Part shown: positions 13,679 to 21,898 of the stretch, piece after piece | Position numbering within the stretch: the stretch's first letter is position 1 | Layout of the letters: every line of letters starts with the position of its first letter | Assembly (NCBI GenBank): GCA_045543675.1 | Contig: JAZPXM010000107.1 | Span: forward strand, 1-26,354 | DNA length: 26,354 nucleotides | Direction: 5' to 3' | Source of the DNA: URNF01 sp045543675 | GTDB lineage: Bacteria; Bacillota; Clostridia; Oscillospirales; Acutalibacteraceae | Notes under the pieces: model-generated | The model's database searches: none | Told to the model about the DNA's origin: nothing | Seen by the model: the letters and a program-made list of their open reading frames with translations, nothing else | Translations under genes and position numbers: made by a program

Positions 13679-15346
13679 TCAGTCACCCACCTTTGTAATA
13701 ATGTCGTCCATACAGCCGCCGGGCGGAAGCATGGGCAATACGAATTCGTCTTTGTCAATGCGGCAATCCACGATAAACGGACCGTTTACGGAAAATGCCT
13801 TGTCTAACGCCGTTTCCAGTTCGGAAAGGGTGGTAGCGGTCATACCGTCCGCACCGAATGCGCGAGCCAGCGCCACAAAATCGGTAGCACGGTCCAAAAC
13901 GGTTTCGGAGAAGTGCTTGTCAAAGAACAAGTTTTGCCATTGACGCACCATACCTAAAACGCCGTTATTCATCAGGAAAACCACCAACGGCACGCCGTTT
14001 TTCACGGCGGTTGCCATTTCGTTTAAGTTCATACCGAACGAGCCGTCGCCCGTAACCAACACGGTACGTTCACCGGTAGCAAAGGCGGCGCCGATAGCGG
14101 CACCCATACCAAAGCCCATAGTACCCAGACCGCCGCTGGACAAGAAACGACGGGACGTTTTAAAAGATAAGTGTTGCGCCGCCCACATTTGATGCTGACC
14201 GACGTCGGTAGCAACGGGGGTGTTGGCACCTAAACGTGCATCCAATGCTTTCAACACGTTTTTCGGGGTCATCCCGTCACGCGTATCGCCGCAAGCGATT
14301 TCCTCCTTGCGGTAGCGGTCTACTTCCGCTTCCCAATCGGGCAAGTTTTTTTGCTTGATAAGCGGCAACAATTGTTCTAAGGTCAGTTTTACGTCACCGC
14401 GCAGACCGTGTGTCGCATTAACGGTTTTGGAAAGTTCTGCACCGTCCACGTCGATATGTACTATCTGTGCATTGGTAGCAAATTTGAAGCGGTTACCGGT
14501 TACGCGGTCGTTAAAGCGAGCACCGAGTGCAATAATGCAATCCGCGTGGTGCATTGCTACCGAGCACGCGTAGTGACCGTGCATACCCTGCATACCGAGA
14601 AAACGTTTGTGGTCGGTAGCAACCGCCGACAGACCCATCAACGAGCAACCGATAGGTGCATCCAGTTTTTCGGCAAGTGCCAGCACTTCCCGCTCGGCGT
14701 TTGCGGCAATTACACCGCCGCCGAAATATACAAACGGTCTGCGGGCGTTGTTGATACAGGTCGCCGCTTGTTCAATGCGGATCTGTTTTGCCGCGTGCGG
14801 CGGGTCGAGTTGAACGGGCGGTGCAGGAACGTATTCGCCCATTGCTATTTGCACGTCTTTGGGAACGTCAATGAGCACGGGACCGGGTCTGCCCGAGCGG
14901 GCAATACGCAATGCTTCTCTGACGGTGTAGGCAAGTTGTTCCACACTGCCCACGAAGAAATTGTGTTTGGTAATCGGCAGGGTAACACCCGTAATGTCGA
15001 TTTCCTGAAAACTGTCGGTACCTATCTGCGTGTTAGGTACGTTACCCGTAATGGCAACTAAGGGTACCGAATCCAGATACGCGGTAGCAATACCCGTTAC
15101 CAGGTTGGTGGCACCGGGACCGGAAGTGGCGATAACCACACCGACTTCACCTGTCGCGCGGGCGTATCCGTCTGCCGCGTGTGCCGCGCCTTGTTCGTGG
15201 GCGGCTAACACATGGTGTAATTCATCTTTGTACTTATAGAGCGAGTCGTATACGTTGATGATCTGACCGCCCGGATATCCGAAAACGGTTTTAACGCCTT
15301 GCTCTATCAGCGTTTTGACTAAGATGTCAGCGCCGGAAAGACGCAT
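13679..15346 (-). CDS. ilvB: Acetolactate synthase large (catalytic) subunit
   Basis: A 555-residue thiamine-diphosphate enzyme. It condenses pyruvate with pyruvate, or with 2-ketobutyrate, as the first common step to valine/leucine and isoleucine. E51 in AAHEQGAAHAADGYAR is the cofactor-activating glutamate. GDGSFGMNLNE starting at 433 is the ThDP/Mg site. The FAD-linked central domain and the quinone-pocket-like TSGPGATN are present. The start ATG 15346 has AAAGGAG 7 nt upstream, overlapping the 3' end of leuB. Length is normal for the family. Confidence 0.95.
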   Translation of the reverse strand: MRLSGADILVKTLIEQGVKTVFGYPGGQIINVYDSLYKYKDELHHVLAAHEQGAAHAADGYARATGEVGVVIATSGPGATNLVTGIATAYLDSVPLVAITGNVPNTQIGTDSFQEIDITGVTLPITKHNFFVGSVEQLAYTVREALRIARSGRPGPVLIDVPKDVQIAMGEYVPAPPVQLDPPHAAKQIRIEQAATCINNARRPFVYFGGGVIAANAEREVLALAEKLDAPIGCSLMGLSAVATDHKRFLGMQGMHGHYACSVAMHHADCIIALGARFNDRVTGNRFKFATNAQIVHIDVDGAELSKTVNATHGLRGDVKLTLEQLLPLIKQKNLPDWEAEVDRYRKEEIACGDTRDGMTPKNVLKALDARLGANTPVATDVGQHQMWAAQHLSFKTSRRFLSSGGLGTMGFGMGAAIGAAFATGERTVLVTGDGSFGMNLNEMATAVKNGVPLVVFLMNNGVLGMVRQWQNLFFDKHFSETVLDRATDFVALARAFGADGMTATTLSELETALDKAFSVNGPFIVDCRIDKDEFVLPMLPPGGCMDDIITKVGD

Positions 15347-15350
15347 ACTA

Positions 15351-16439
15351 TCACTCCTTTACGATATTGTCTGCGATGGCTTTGCCCATTTCGATACAAC
15401 CGACTTTTTTGCAGTTAGTTGCATCCTTGGGCAGAATGTCGGCGGTACGCAGTCCCATGTCCAACACTTTGGATACCGCGTTTTCGATGGCATCCGCTTC
15501 GCTTTTCATATCAAAACTGAAACGGAGCATCATAGCGGCGGACAAAATGGTACCGATGGGGTTGGCTATATCTTTCCCTGCAATATCGGGCGCAGAACCG
15601 TGGATAGGTTCATATAGACCGCAGGAAGAAGCGCCCAAAGAAGAGGATGGAATCATACCGATAGACCCGGTAATCATAGATGCTTCGTCTGACAGGATGT
15701 CACCGAACATATTCTCGGTCACTACCACGTCAAACTGCGCGGGGTTTTTGACGATCTCCATGGCGCAGTTATCCACCAGCATATCCGATAGTTCTACGTC
15801 GGGGTATTCTTCCGCTAACTTATGCATCACCTTTTTCCAAAGGCGGCTGCTGTCCAACACGTTGCTTTTTTCTACCGAGCAAAGACGGTGTCCGCGTTTG
15901 CGGGCGGTCTCAAAAGCAATTCTGCCGATGCGTTCGATCTCGCTTTCGCTGTACGCCAGAATATCGGTTGCCACTTTTTCGCCGTCTTTTTCGTCGGTGC
16001 GGTGTTCACCGAAATAAATACCGCCGATAAGTTCTCGGACGATGATAAAATCAATGCCTTTTTCCACAATGGCGGGGTGTAAGGGGGATGCATCCGCCAA
16101 CTGTTTCCAGATTTTTGCAGGGCGGTTGTTGCTGTACACGCCCATACCCGCGCGCAGTCTCAAAAGACCTTTTTCGGGACGTTTGTCCCCGGGGACGTCG
16201 TTCCATTTGTCACCGCCTACTGCGCCGAGCAGAACGCTGTCGGATGCTAAGCATTTTTCTAACATTTCTTGGGGCAACGGGTCACCCCATTTATCAATGG
16301 CACAGCCGCCCATATCGACATCCGTGTAGGTAAAGGTGTGGCCGAATACGTCAGCAACCGTATCCAACACACGTAACGCTTGGTTGACGATTTCGGGGCC
16401 GATACCGTCACCGCGGATGACCGCTATATTTTTCTGCAT
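15351..16439 (-). CDS. leuB: 3-isopropylmalate dehydrogenase
   Basis: A 362-residue NAD-dependent decarboxylating dehydrogenase, the third leucine-specific step. Seen motifs are GDGIGPEI near the N-terminus, the ligand-binding RPEKGLLRLRAGMGVYSNNRP, the metal-site region DNCAMEIVKNPAQFDVVVTENMFGD (split by the helix), and EPIHGSAPDIAGK. Two starts are possible. ATG 16448 overlaps the leuD stop as ATGA. ATG 16439 lies 8-9 nt after AAAGG, a layout also seen at ilvD. I prefer 16439, since the first ATG directly abuts the ribosome site. The choice changes three residues only. Confidence 0.93.
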   Translation of the reverse strand: MQKNIAVIRGDGIGPEIVNQALRVLDTVADVFGHTFTYTDVDMGGCAIDKWGDPLPQEMLEKCLASDSVLLGAVGGDKWNDVPGDKRPEKGLLRLRAGMGVYSNNRPAKIWKQLADASPLHPAIVEKGIDFIIVRELIGGIYFGEHRTDEKDGEKVATDILAYSESEIERIGRIAFETARKRGHRLCSVEKSNVLDSSRLWKKVMHKLAEEYPDVELSDMLVDNCAMEIVKNPAQFDVVVTENMFGDILSDEASMITGSIGMIPSSSLGASSCGLYEPIHGSAPDIAGKDIANPIGTILSAAMMLRFSFDMKSEADAIENAVSKVLDMGLRTADILPKDATNCKKVGCIEMGKAIADNIVKE

Positions 16440-16444
16440 GGTAC

Positions 16445-16927
16445 TCATCCTTTCAAAGAAGCGAGCAGACCGCCTTTTTTGATAATATTCTGAATAAACG
16501 GGGGGAAGGGCGCCGCTTGGAAGGTGGCACCCGTGGTGATATCGGTGATAACACCCGTGTCAAAATCCACTTCGACCGTATCGCCTGCCGCAATAGCATC
16601 CGCCGCTTCGGGACATTCCAAAATCGGCAGGCCGATGTTAATGGCGTTGCGGTAGAAGATACGGGCAAAACTTTTAGCGATAACACAACCCGTACCGCAG
16701 GTTTTGATAACCAGCGGCGCGTGTTCGCGGGACGAGCCGCAACCGAAGTTCCAACCCGCAACCATAATGTCGCCTTTTTGCACTTTATTGACAAATTCTG
16801 TATCGATATCTTCCATACAGTGTTTGGCAAGTTCCTTTGCATCCGCAGTATTTAAATAGCGTGCAGGAATAATAACGTCGGTATCCACGTTATCGGGATA
16901 TTTGAAAACGAAACCTTTTGTATTCAT
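16445..16927 (-). CDS. leuD: 3-isopropylmalate dehydratase small subunit
   Basis: A 160-residue swivel domain that pairs with LeuC to isomerise 2-isopropylmalate to 3-isopropylmalate. FKYPDNVDTDVIIPARYLNT at the start and GWNFGCGSSREHAP are the diagnostic substrate-binding loops of the small, archaeal/clostridial-type subunit. ATG 16927 shares one base with the leuC stop (TGATG), so the two subunits are translationally coupled. Length is typical for this short form, shorter than the enterobacterial protein. Confidence 0.94.
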   Translation of the reverse strand: MNTKGFVFKYPDNVDTDVIIPARYLNTADAKELAKHCMEDIDTEFVNKVQKGDIMVAGWNFGCGSSREHAPLVIKTCGTGCVIAKSFARIFYRNAINIGLPILECPEAADAIAAGDTVEVDFDTGVITDITTGATFQAAPFPPFIQNIIKKGGLLASLKG

Positions 16928-18189
16928 CAGTACGCCTCCTTGGGATCGGTAATATAACCCGTCAGCGCGCTTGCGGCGGCGGTCAAGGGAGATGCCAGGT
17001 ATACTTCGCTCTCTACGTGACCCATTCTGCCGACAAAGTTACGGTTGGTGGTGGCGATACAGCGTTCGCCCGCCGCCAAAATGCCCATATACCCGCCAAG
17101 GCACGGACCGCAGGTGGGGGTGGAAACCACCGCACCCGCATCAATAAACGCGGAAATGTATCCCTTTTCGATACATTCTTTGTAAATCTGCTGGGTTGCG
17201 GGAATAATGATGCAACGTACGCCGCTTGCTACCTTGTTGCCGTTTAACACTTTGTATGCCGCTTCCATATCTTCCATCCTGCCGTTGGTGCAAGAACCGA
17301 TAACCACCTGGTCGATTTTAATATCGGTCAGTTCTGCGGCAGGGTGGGTGTTTTCGGGGAGATGCGGACAAGCAACCGTCGGTTTTATGGCGGCAAGATC
17401 GATTTCGTAGGTTTTTTCGTACACGGCATCTGCATCCGCCGTATATTCTACGGGGGTACGTTCGGTGCGCCCTGCCATATATGCTCTCGTTACGTCGTCC
17501 ACGGGGAAAATACCGTTTTTCGCGCCCGCTTCGATAGCCATATTACAGATGCAAAGGCGGTCATCCATCGTTAAGGCGGCAACGCCGTCACCTGTAAATT
17601 CCATACTGCGATACAAAGCACCGTCTACACCGATCATACCGATGATGGTGAGAATGACGTCTTTACCGCTGCAGTTAGCAGGCAGTTTGTTTTTCAATTC
17701 AAAACGGAGTGCAGCGGGCACTTTAAACCACGCCATACCCGTCGCCATACCTGCCGCCATATCGGTACTGCCCACGCCCGTGGAAAACGCACCCAATGCG
17801 CCGTAGGTACAGGTATGGCTGTCCGCGCCGATAATGCAGTCGCCTGCGGTGACAACACCTTGTTCGGGTAACAGCGCGTGTTCAATACCCATTTTGCCGA
17901 CGTCATAAAAATGGCTGACGCAATGGGTACACGCGAAATCACGGCACTGCTTGGATTGTTCTGCCGCTTTGATATCCTTGTTGGGGACAAAGTGATCTAA
18001 AACGATAGCTACACGGTCTTTGTCAAATACGCTGTCAAAACCCGCTTTTGTAAATTCATTTACCGCCACGGGGGTGGTAATATCGTTACCCAGTACGATG
18101 TCTAATTTCGCACTGATAAGCTGGCCGGCTTCTACGCTTTCAAGACCTGCGTGCGCCGCCAGAATTTTTTGGGTCATAGTCATTCCCAT
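16927..18189 (-). CDS. leuC: 3-isopropylmalate dehydratase large subunit
   Basis: A 420-residue aconitase-like subunit that carries the [4Fe-4S] cluster. Ligand cysteines are C300 in GSCTNGRMEDM and C360/C363 in TPTCGPCLGG. The conserved GADSHTCTYGALGAFSTGVG lies in the first half. Length of about 420 and the separate small LeuD are typical of the clostridial/archaeal form. ATG 18189 follows GGGGG by about 8 nt and lies 13 bases after leuA. A second ATG at 18183 is possible but too far from that site. Confidence 0.95.
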   Translation of the reverse strand: MGMTMTQKILAAHAGLESVEAGQLISAKLDIVLGNDITTPVAVNEFTKAGFDSVFDKDRVAIVLDHFVPNKDIKAAEQSKQCRDFACTHCVSHFYDVGKMGIEHALLPEQGVVTAGDCIIGADSHTCTYGALGAFSTGVGSTDMAAGMATGMAWFKVPAALRFELKNKLPANCSGKDVILTIIGMIGVDGALYRSMEFTGDGVAALTMDDRLCICNMAIEAGAKNGIFPVDDVTRAYMAGRTERTPVEYTADADAVYEKTYEIDLAAIKPTVACPHLPENTHPAAELTDIKIDQVVIGSCTNGRMEDMEAAYKVLNGNKVASGVRCIIIPATQQIYKECIEKGYISAFIDAGAVVSTPTCGPCLGGYMGILAAGERCIATTNRNFVGRMGHVESEVYLASPLTAAASALTGYITDPKEAY

Positions 18190-18202
18190 AGGATTTACCC
18201 CC

Positions 18203-19864
18203 TTATTTCAGAAAAGAGTTATACGCACTTACAACCGCATCTGCACCTGCACGGATAATATCGGTGTCGGTGCCCGCGCCCCAAAACATCTTACCGTCAA
18301 TTTCAAGACCGATATACGCGGCGGCGGTAGAGTCGGAGTTTTGGCGTTGCATACTGTGTTCGGTGTATTCCACCAATTTAAAGTCAGCGCCCGCATACTG
18401 TTTCAACGCGTTGCTGACCGCGTCCAAAGAACCGTTACCAAAGGTGTGTAAGGTTTGCACCGTACCTTCCTGCTGGAACGTGATGTACAGTTCTACACCG
18501 CCCGCCCCTTGGGTGAAGTTCATATTCTTAATGGTGATCGGTGTGCGGAGATTGAGATAATTCTCTTCAAAAATGCGGAGAATATCGTCCACTTTAAGTT
18601 CTCTGTGCTCGTGGTCGGACACGCTCTTACAGGTGTAACTTAAATGCTCACGCATACCTGCGGGCAAGGTGTAACCGAAGTTCTGCTCCAGAAGGAAACC
18701 GATACCGCCTTTGCCGCTCTGCGAATTGACGCGGATAACGTCTGCATCATAGGTGCGGGAAATGTCGGTCGGGTCAATCGGAATATACGGTACATCCCAA
18801 CGGGTCTTACCTTTTTCTTCACGGAAATGCATACCCTTCGCAATAGCATCCTGATGCGAGCCGGAAAATGCCGCAAACACCAAAGCACCTGCATAGGGGG
18901 AACGCTCGTACACATGCATACGGGTACATTTTTCATATGTTTCCACGATGGTGGGCATATCCGAAAGGTCAAGTTGCGGGTCGACGCCGTGGGAATACAT
19001 ATTCATTGCCAATGTAATGATGTCCACGTTACCTGTACGTTCACCGTTGCCAAACAGCGTGCCTTCTACGCGGTCCGCACCTGCGAGCAGGGCAAGTTCG
19101 GTATCCGCCACACCGGTGCCGCGGTCATTGTGGGGGTGAAGAGATACGGTGACGTGTTCTCTGTATTTTAAGTTTTCGCACATATATTCTACTTGGGATG
19201 CGTATACGTGCGGCAAACTCATTTCCACTGTAACCGGCAGGTTGATAATGACGTTGTTATCTGCGCTTGGCTCTAAAACGTCCAAAACCGCGTTACAAAC
19301 TTCCAACGCATACGCAGGCTCGGTACCTGTAAAACTTTCGGGAGAATATTCGAAGCGGAAATTGCCTTCGTATTCGTTTGCAAGCTGTTTTACCAGTTTT
19401 GCACCGTCTACCGCGATTTTCTTCACTTCTTCTTTGGATTTGCGGAACACCTGTTCACGCTGTGCCACCGAAGTGGAGTTGTAAAAATGGATAACCGCGT
19501 TGGGTGCGCCTTTACACGCTTCGAAAGTTTTTCTGATGATATGTTCCCGCGCTTGGGTCAGCACCTGCACGGTGACGTCGTCGGGAATCATATCGTTTTC
19601 AATAAGGGTACGCAAAAATTCATATTCGGTTTCGGAAGCGGCGGGGAAGCCGACTTCGATTTCTTTAAAACCAACTTTTAAAAGCAGTTTATAGAATTCC
19701 AGTTTTTCTTCCAGAGACATCGGGATCACCAAACTCTGGTTGCCGTCACGCAGGTCAACGCTACACCACTGCGGCGCTTTTTCAATATGGTCCTTTTGCG
19801 CCCATTTCAAATGGGTGCCGGGGGCGGCAAAGTAGCCGACACCGTATTTTTCGGGTTGCATCAT
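18203..19864 (-). CDS. leuA: 2-isopropylmalate synthase, long (type 2) form
   Basis: A 553-residue enzyme that joins acetyl-CoA and 2-ketoisovalerate, committing carbon to leucine. The catalytic TIM barrel has R39-D40 in VDLRDGNQS and the metal-binding H243/H245 in LHPHNDRGTG. GNGERTGNVD follows. The C-terminal 130 residues form the LeuA allosteric domain that binds leucine. The N-terminal extension (KYGVGYFAAPGTHLKWAQKD) and total length match the long LeuA2 group. ATG 19864 has AAGGAG 9 nt upstream; an upstream in-frame start lacks one. The 94-base gap to ridA contains a 9-bp hairpin (19887-19908) but no recognised leader. Confidence 0.94.
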   Translation of the reverse strand: MMQPEKYGVGYFAAPGTHLKWAQKDHIEKAPQWCSVDLRDGNQSLVIPMSLEEKLEFYKLLLKVGFKEIEVGFPAASETEYEFLRTLIENDMIPDDVTVQVLTQAREHIIRKTFEACKGAPNAVIHFYNSTSVAQREQVFRKSKEEVKKIAVDGAKLVKQLANEYEGNFRFEYSPESFTGTEPAYALEVCNAVLDVLEPSADNNVIINLPVTVEMSLPHVYASQVEYMCENLKYREHVTVSLHPHNDRGTGVADTELALLAGADRVEGTLFGNGERTGNVDIITLAMNMYSHGVDPQLDLSDMPTIVETYEKCTRMHVYERSPYAGALVFAAFSGSHQDAIAKGMHFREEKGKTRWDVPYIPIDPTDISRTYDADVIRVNSQSGKGGIGFLLEQNFGYTLPAGMREHLSYTCKSVSDHEHRELKVDDILRIFEENYLNLRTPITIKNMNFTQGAGGVELYITFQQEGTVQTLHTFGNGSLDAVSNALKQYAGADFKLVEYTEHSMQRQNSDSTAAAYIGLEIDGKMFWGAGTDTDIIRAGADAVVSAYNSFLK

Positions 19865-19958
19865 ACGGTTTTTCTCCTTACAGTAGGGGACAATGCCCAC
19901 ATCGTCCCGTCAATTTTGTGAAAATGCGGTATGTAGATATATCCGCTTTTGGGATGTA

Positions 19959-20333
19959 TTATCCCAATTCAGCAATCGTGTCAATTTCTACTAACACGTT
20001 TTTCGGCAGTTCGCGTACCGCAACGCAGGAACGGGCGGGTTTGCCAACAAAGTAGGTGGCGTAAATCGCGTTAAATGCGGCGAAATCTTCCATATTGCGT
20101 AAAAAGCATACGGTTTTTACGACTTTAGATAGGTCGCTGCCCGAAGCTGTCAGCAACGCTTTAATGTTTTCGCATACACGGGTGGTTTGTTCTTCAATGG
20201 TTTCACCGACGATGTTGCCCGTGGCAGGGTCAATAGCAATCTGACCGGATGTAAATACCAAATTGCCCGTAACCATCGCCTGCGAATACGGGCCGATGGC
20301 GGCGGGGGCTGTATCGGTAGAAATGATCTTCAT
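19959..20333 (-). CDS. ridA: RidA-family enamine/imine deaminase
   Basis: A 124-residue YjgF/RidA protein. It hydrolyses reactive enamine/imine intermediates such as 2-aminoacrylate and 2-aminocrotonate, which threonine/serine dehydratases release, preventing damage to PLP enzymes. The family signature is PARSCVAVRELPKNVLVEID, with R101 binding the substrate carboxylate and E117 in the active-site position. GPYSQAM near the N-terminus is also typical. ATG 20333 has GAGGTG 7 nt upstream, and that site overlaps the ilvA stop. Its place right after ilvA fits its role in clearing the ilvA product. Confidence 0.93.
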   Translation of the reverse strand: MKIISTDTAPAAIGPYSQAMVTGNLVFTSGQIAIDPATGNIVGETIEEQTTRVCENIKALLTASGSDLSKVVKTVCFLRNMEDFAAFNAIYATYFVGKPARSCVAVRELPKNVLVEIDTIAELG

Positions 20334-20344
20334 TTATGAGCACC

Positions 20345-21538
20345 TCACTCTTTGATTTTGAAACCCTCGTTTTCGAGAGCGGTAACAATTTCTTTGACGT
20401 GGTCGAAATCTCTCGTTTCCATCGCTACGCGCAGATAACAACCGGTAATGCTTTTTGTGTCACCTTTTTCGTGGTGTACACCGACGACGTTGCCGCCGCA
20501 ATCTGCGATAATACGGGACACGTCTTTTAACTGACCGGGTTTATCCACCAATTCGATGAGTAGGGTGGTGGAACGCCCCGAGTTCATCAAACCGCGGTCA
20601 ATAACACGTGATAAAATGGTCACGTCAATGTTACCGCCTGAAACGACGGCAACCACCTTTTTCCCTGCAATCGGGAATTTGTTGAACATCGCGGCGGCAA
20701 CTGCAACAGCGCCTGCACCCTCTGCAATCATTTTCTGCTTTTCAATCAAGGCGAGAATAGCGGTGGCGATTTCGTCTTCGGATACAAGCGCGATATCGTC
20801 CACGTATTCTTTAATGATCTCGTATGTGTTTTCGCCGGGTTTTTTCACCGCAATACCGTCTGCAATGGTAGCCACGCTGTTAAGACCCGCGGTGTCTCCC
20901 GTTTTGAACGCGTTATACATACTGGGAGCACCCGCCGCTTGCACGCCGTATACTTTGATGCTGGGACGTATGGATTTTAATGCGTACGCGATACCTGCAA
21001 TAAGACCGCCGCCGCCGATAGGCACGATAACGGCATCAATATCGTCTAAATCGTTGGCAATTTCCAGACCAATGGTACCTTGTCCCGCAATAACGTTTTC
21101 GTCATCAAACGGATGGACAAACGTATACCCTTTTTCGTCCCGCAACCGCAACGCTTCAGCATAGGCGTCGTCATAACAGCCCTTGACCAGTTTTACCTGT
21201 GCGCCGTACCCTTTGGTGGCTTCCACCTTGGAAATGGGAGCGCTGTCGGGCAGACAGATCAGCGACGAGATACCGCATTTGGATGCCGCTAACGCCACAC
21301 CTTGCGCGTGGTTGCCCGCAGAGCAGGCGATAACGCCTTTTGCCTTTTCCTCATCGGACAGCATCGCGATTTTATAGCCCGAACCACGCAGTTTAAAAGA
21401 ACCGGTGTTTTGTAGGTTTTCGGGTTTTAGATATAGTTCACATTGCGGTGCGATCGCGGGTGCGCGTACCACCGCTGTCGGACGGACAATGTCTTTTAGC
21501 ACCATCGCCGCGTGAAAAATCTTGTCAATTGTCAACAT
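20345..21538 (-). CDS. ilvA: Threonine ammonia-lyase, medium form with ACT domain
   Basis: A 397-residue PLP enzyme that deaminates threonine to 2-ketobutyrate, the isoleucine precursor. K49 in NTGSFKLRGSG is the PLP lysine, and PIGGGGLIAG is the phosphate-binding glycine loop. Residues about 320-397 form one ACT domain (LLIELVDKPGQLKDVSRIIADCGG). This makes it the medium-length type and not the longer E. coli IlvA with two regulatory repeats. The frame runs 48 codons further up into the T-box leader, but that stretch is the antiterminator. ATG 21538 follows a GGGG ribosome site and gives the family's N-terminus. It is the first gene of the branched-chain operon. Confidence 0.95.
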   Translation of the reverse strand: MLTIDKIFHAAMVLKDIVRPTAVVRAPAIAPQCELYLKPENLQNTGSFKLRGSGYKIAMLSDEEKAKGVIACSAGNHAQGVALAASKCGISSLICLPDSAPISKVEATKGYGAQVKLVKGCYDDAYAEALRLRDEKGYTFVHPFDDENVIAGQGTIGLEIANDLDDIDAVIVPIGGGGLIAGIAYALKSIRPSIKVYGVQAAGAPSMYNAFKTGDTAGLNSVATIADGIAVKKPGENTYEIIKEYVDDIALVSEDEIATAILALIEKQKMIAEGAGAVAVAAAMFNKFPIAGKKVVAVVSGGNIDVTILSRVIDRGLMNSGRSTTLLIELVDKPGQLKDVSRIIADCGGNVVGVHHEKGDTKSITGCYLRVAMETRDFDHVKEIVTALENEGFKIKE

Positions 21539-21553
21539 AGGTTTTACCCCTTT

Positions 21554-21834
21554 CAAAAAACAAAATCCTGCCTCTTCTATCAAAGAGACAGGATTATTAT
21601 CACTTGATAAAAATCTTGCGGTACCACTCTTTTTGCCGTTTATACAACGACCACTCACCGTGACTATCATCACTCTCCGCAATAACGGTCGGACACCGTC
21701 TGCCCTACTGAATACGTTTGTATCGTTGGGGACAGCCGCTCCAAGGCGAGTTTACAAAACGGTTCTTCATCGGCTCACAGCGACCGCCGACTCTCTGTAT
21801 CCGAAACACGTCTGCTTTTTCCTCTTCACAGCGT
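21554..21834 (-). promoter_or_regulatory. T-box riboswitch leader, probable Leu specifier
   Basis: The conserved T-box AGAGTGGTACCGCAAG lies at 21615-21630 (minus). Its UGGU bulge would pair with a tRNA 3' end ending in ACCA. A long stem I follows the promoter, with conserved GAGAG and GUGAGCCGAUGAAGAACC segments. The best specifier position is CUC (21748-21750) in UAAACUCGCCUUGGAGC, a leucine codon. Uncharged tRNA-Leu would then prevent the terminator at 21564-21595 and let the operon be transcribed. The T-box call is firm; the specifier identity is less so because the usual GAA before it reads AAA. Confidence 0.9.
21564..21595 (-). terminator. T-box regulated terminator
   Basis: A 13-bp stem on the minus strand (AATCCTGTCTCTT with AAGAGGCAGGATT, one G-U pair), six-base loop, followed by TTGTTTTTTG. 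The 5' arm also pairs with the T-box region to form the competing antiterminator. Confidence 0.9.
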
Positions 21835-21841
21835 TTTCCGT

Positions 21842-21870
21842 ATAGTACCACACTTTTTTTGCCTTGTCAA
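21842..21870 (-). promoter_or_regulatory. Promoter of the branched-chain operon
   Basis: Minus strand: a perfect TTGACA (21865-21870), a 17-base spacer and TATAGT-like TACTAT (21842-21847). Transcription would begin near 21835, at the base of the T-box leader. It starts 28 bases after the stop of the upstream same-strand gene, with no terminator hairpin between. Some read-through from that gene into the T-box is possible. Confidence 0.85.
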
Positions 21871-21898
21871 TACATATATTATAATAATTTCATTTTAT

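Noticed and set aside
19887..19908. Second leader or attenuator before leuA
   Set aside because: The hairpin is short, lacks a T-tract and no T-box motif is nearby.
21539..21682. 48-residue N-terminal extension of ilvA
   Set aside because: It translates the T-box and terminator stem; the family N-terminus and ribosome site are at 21538.
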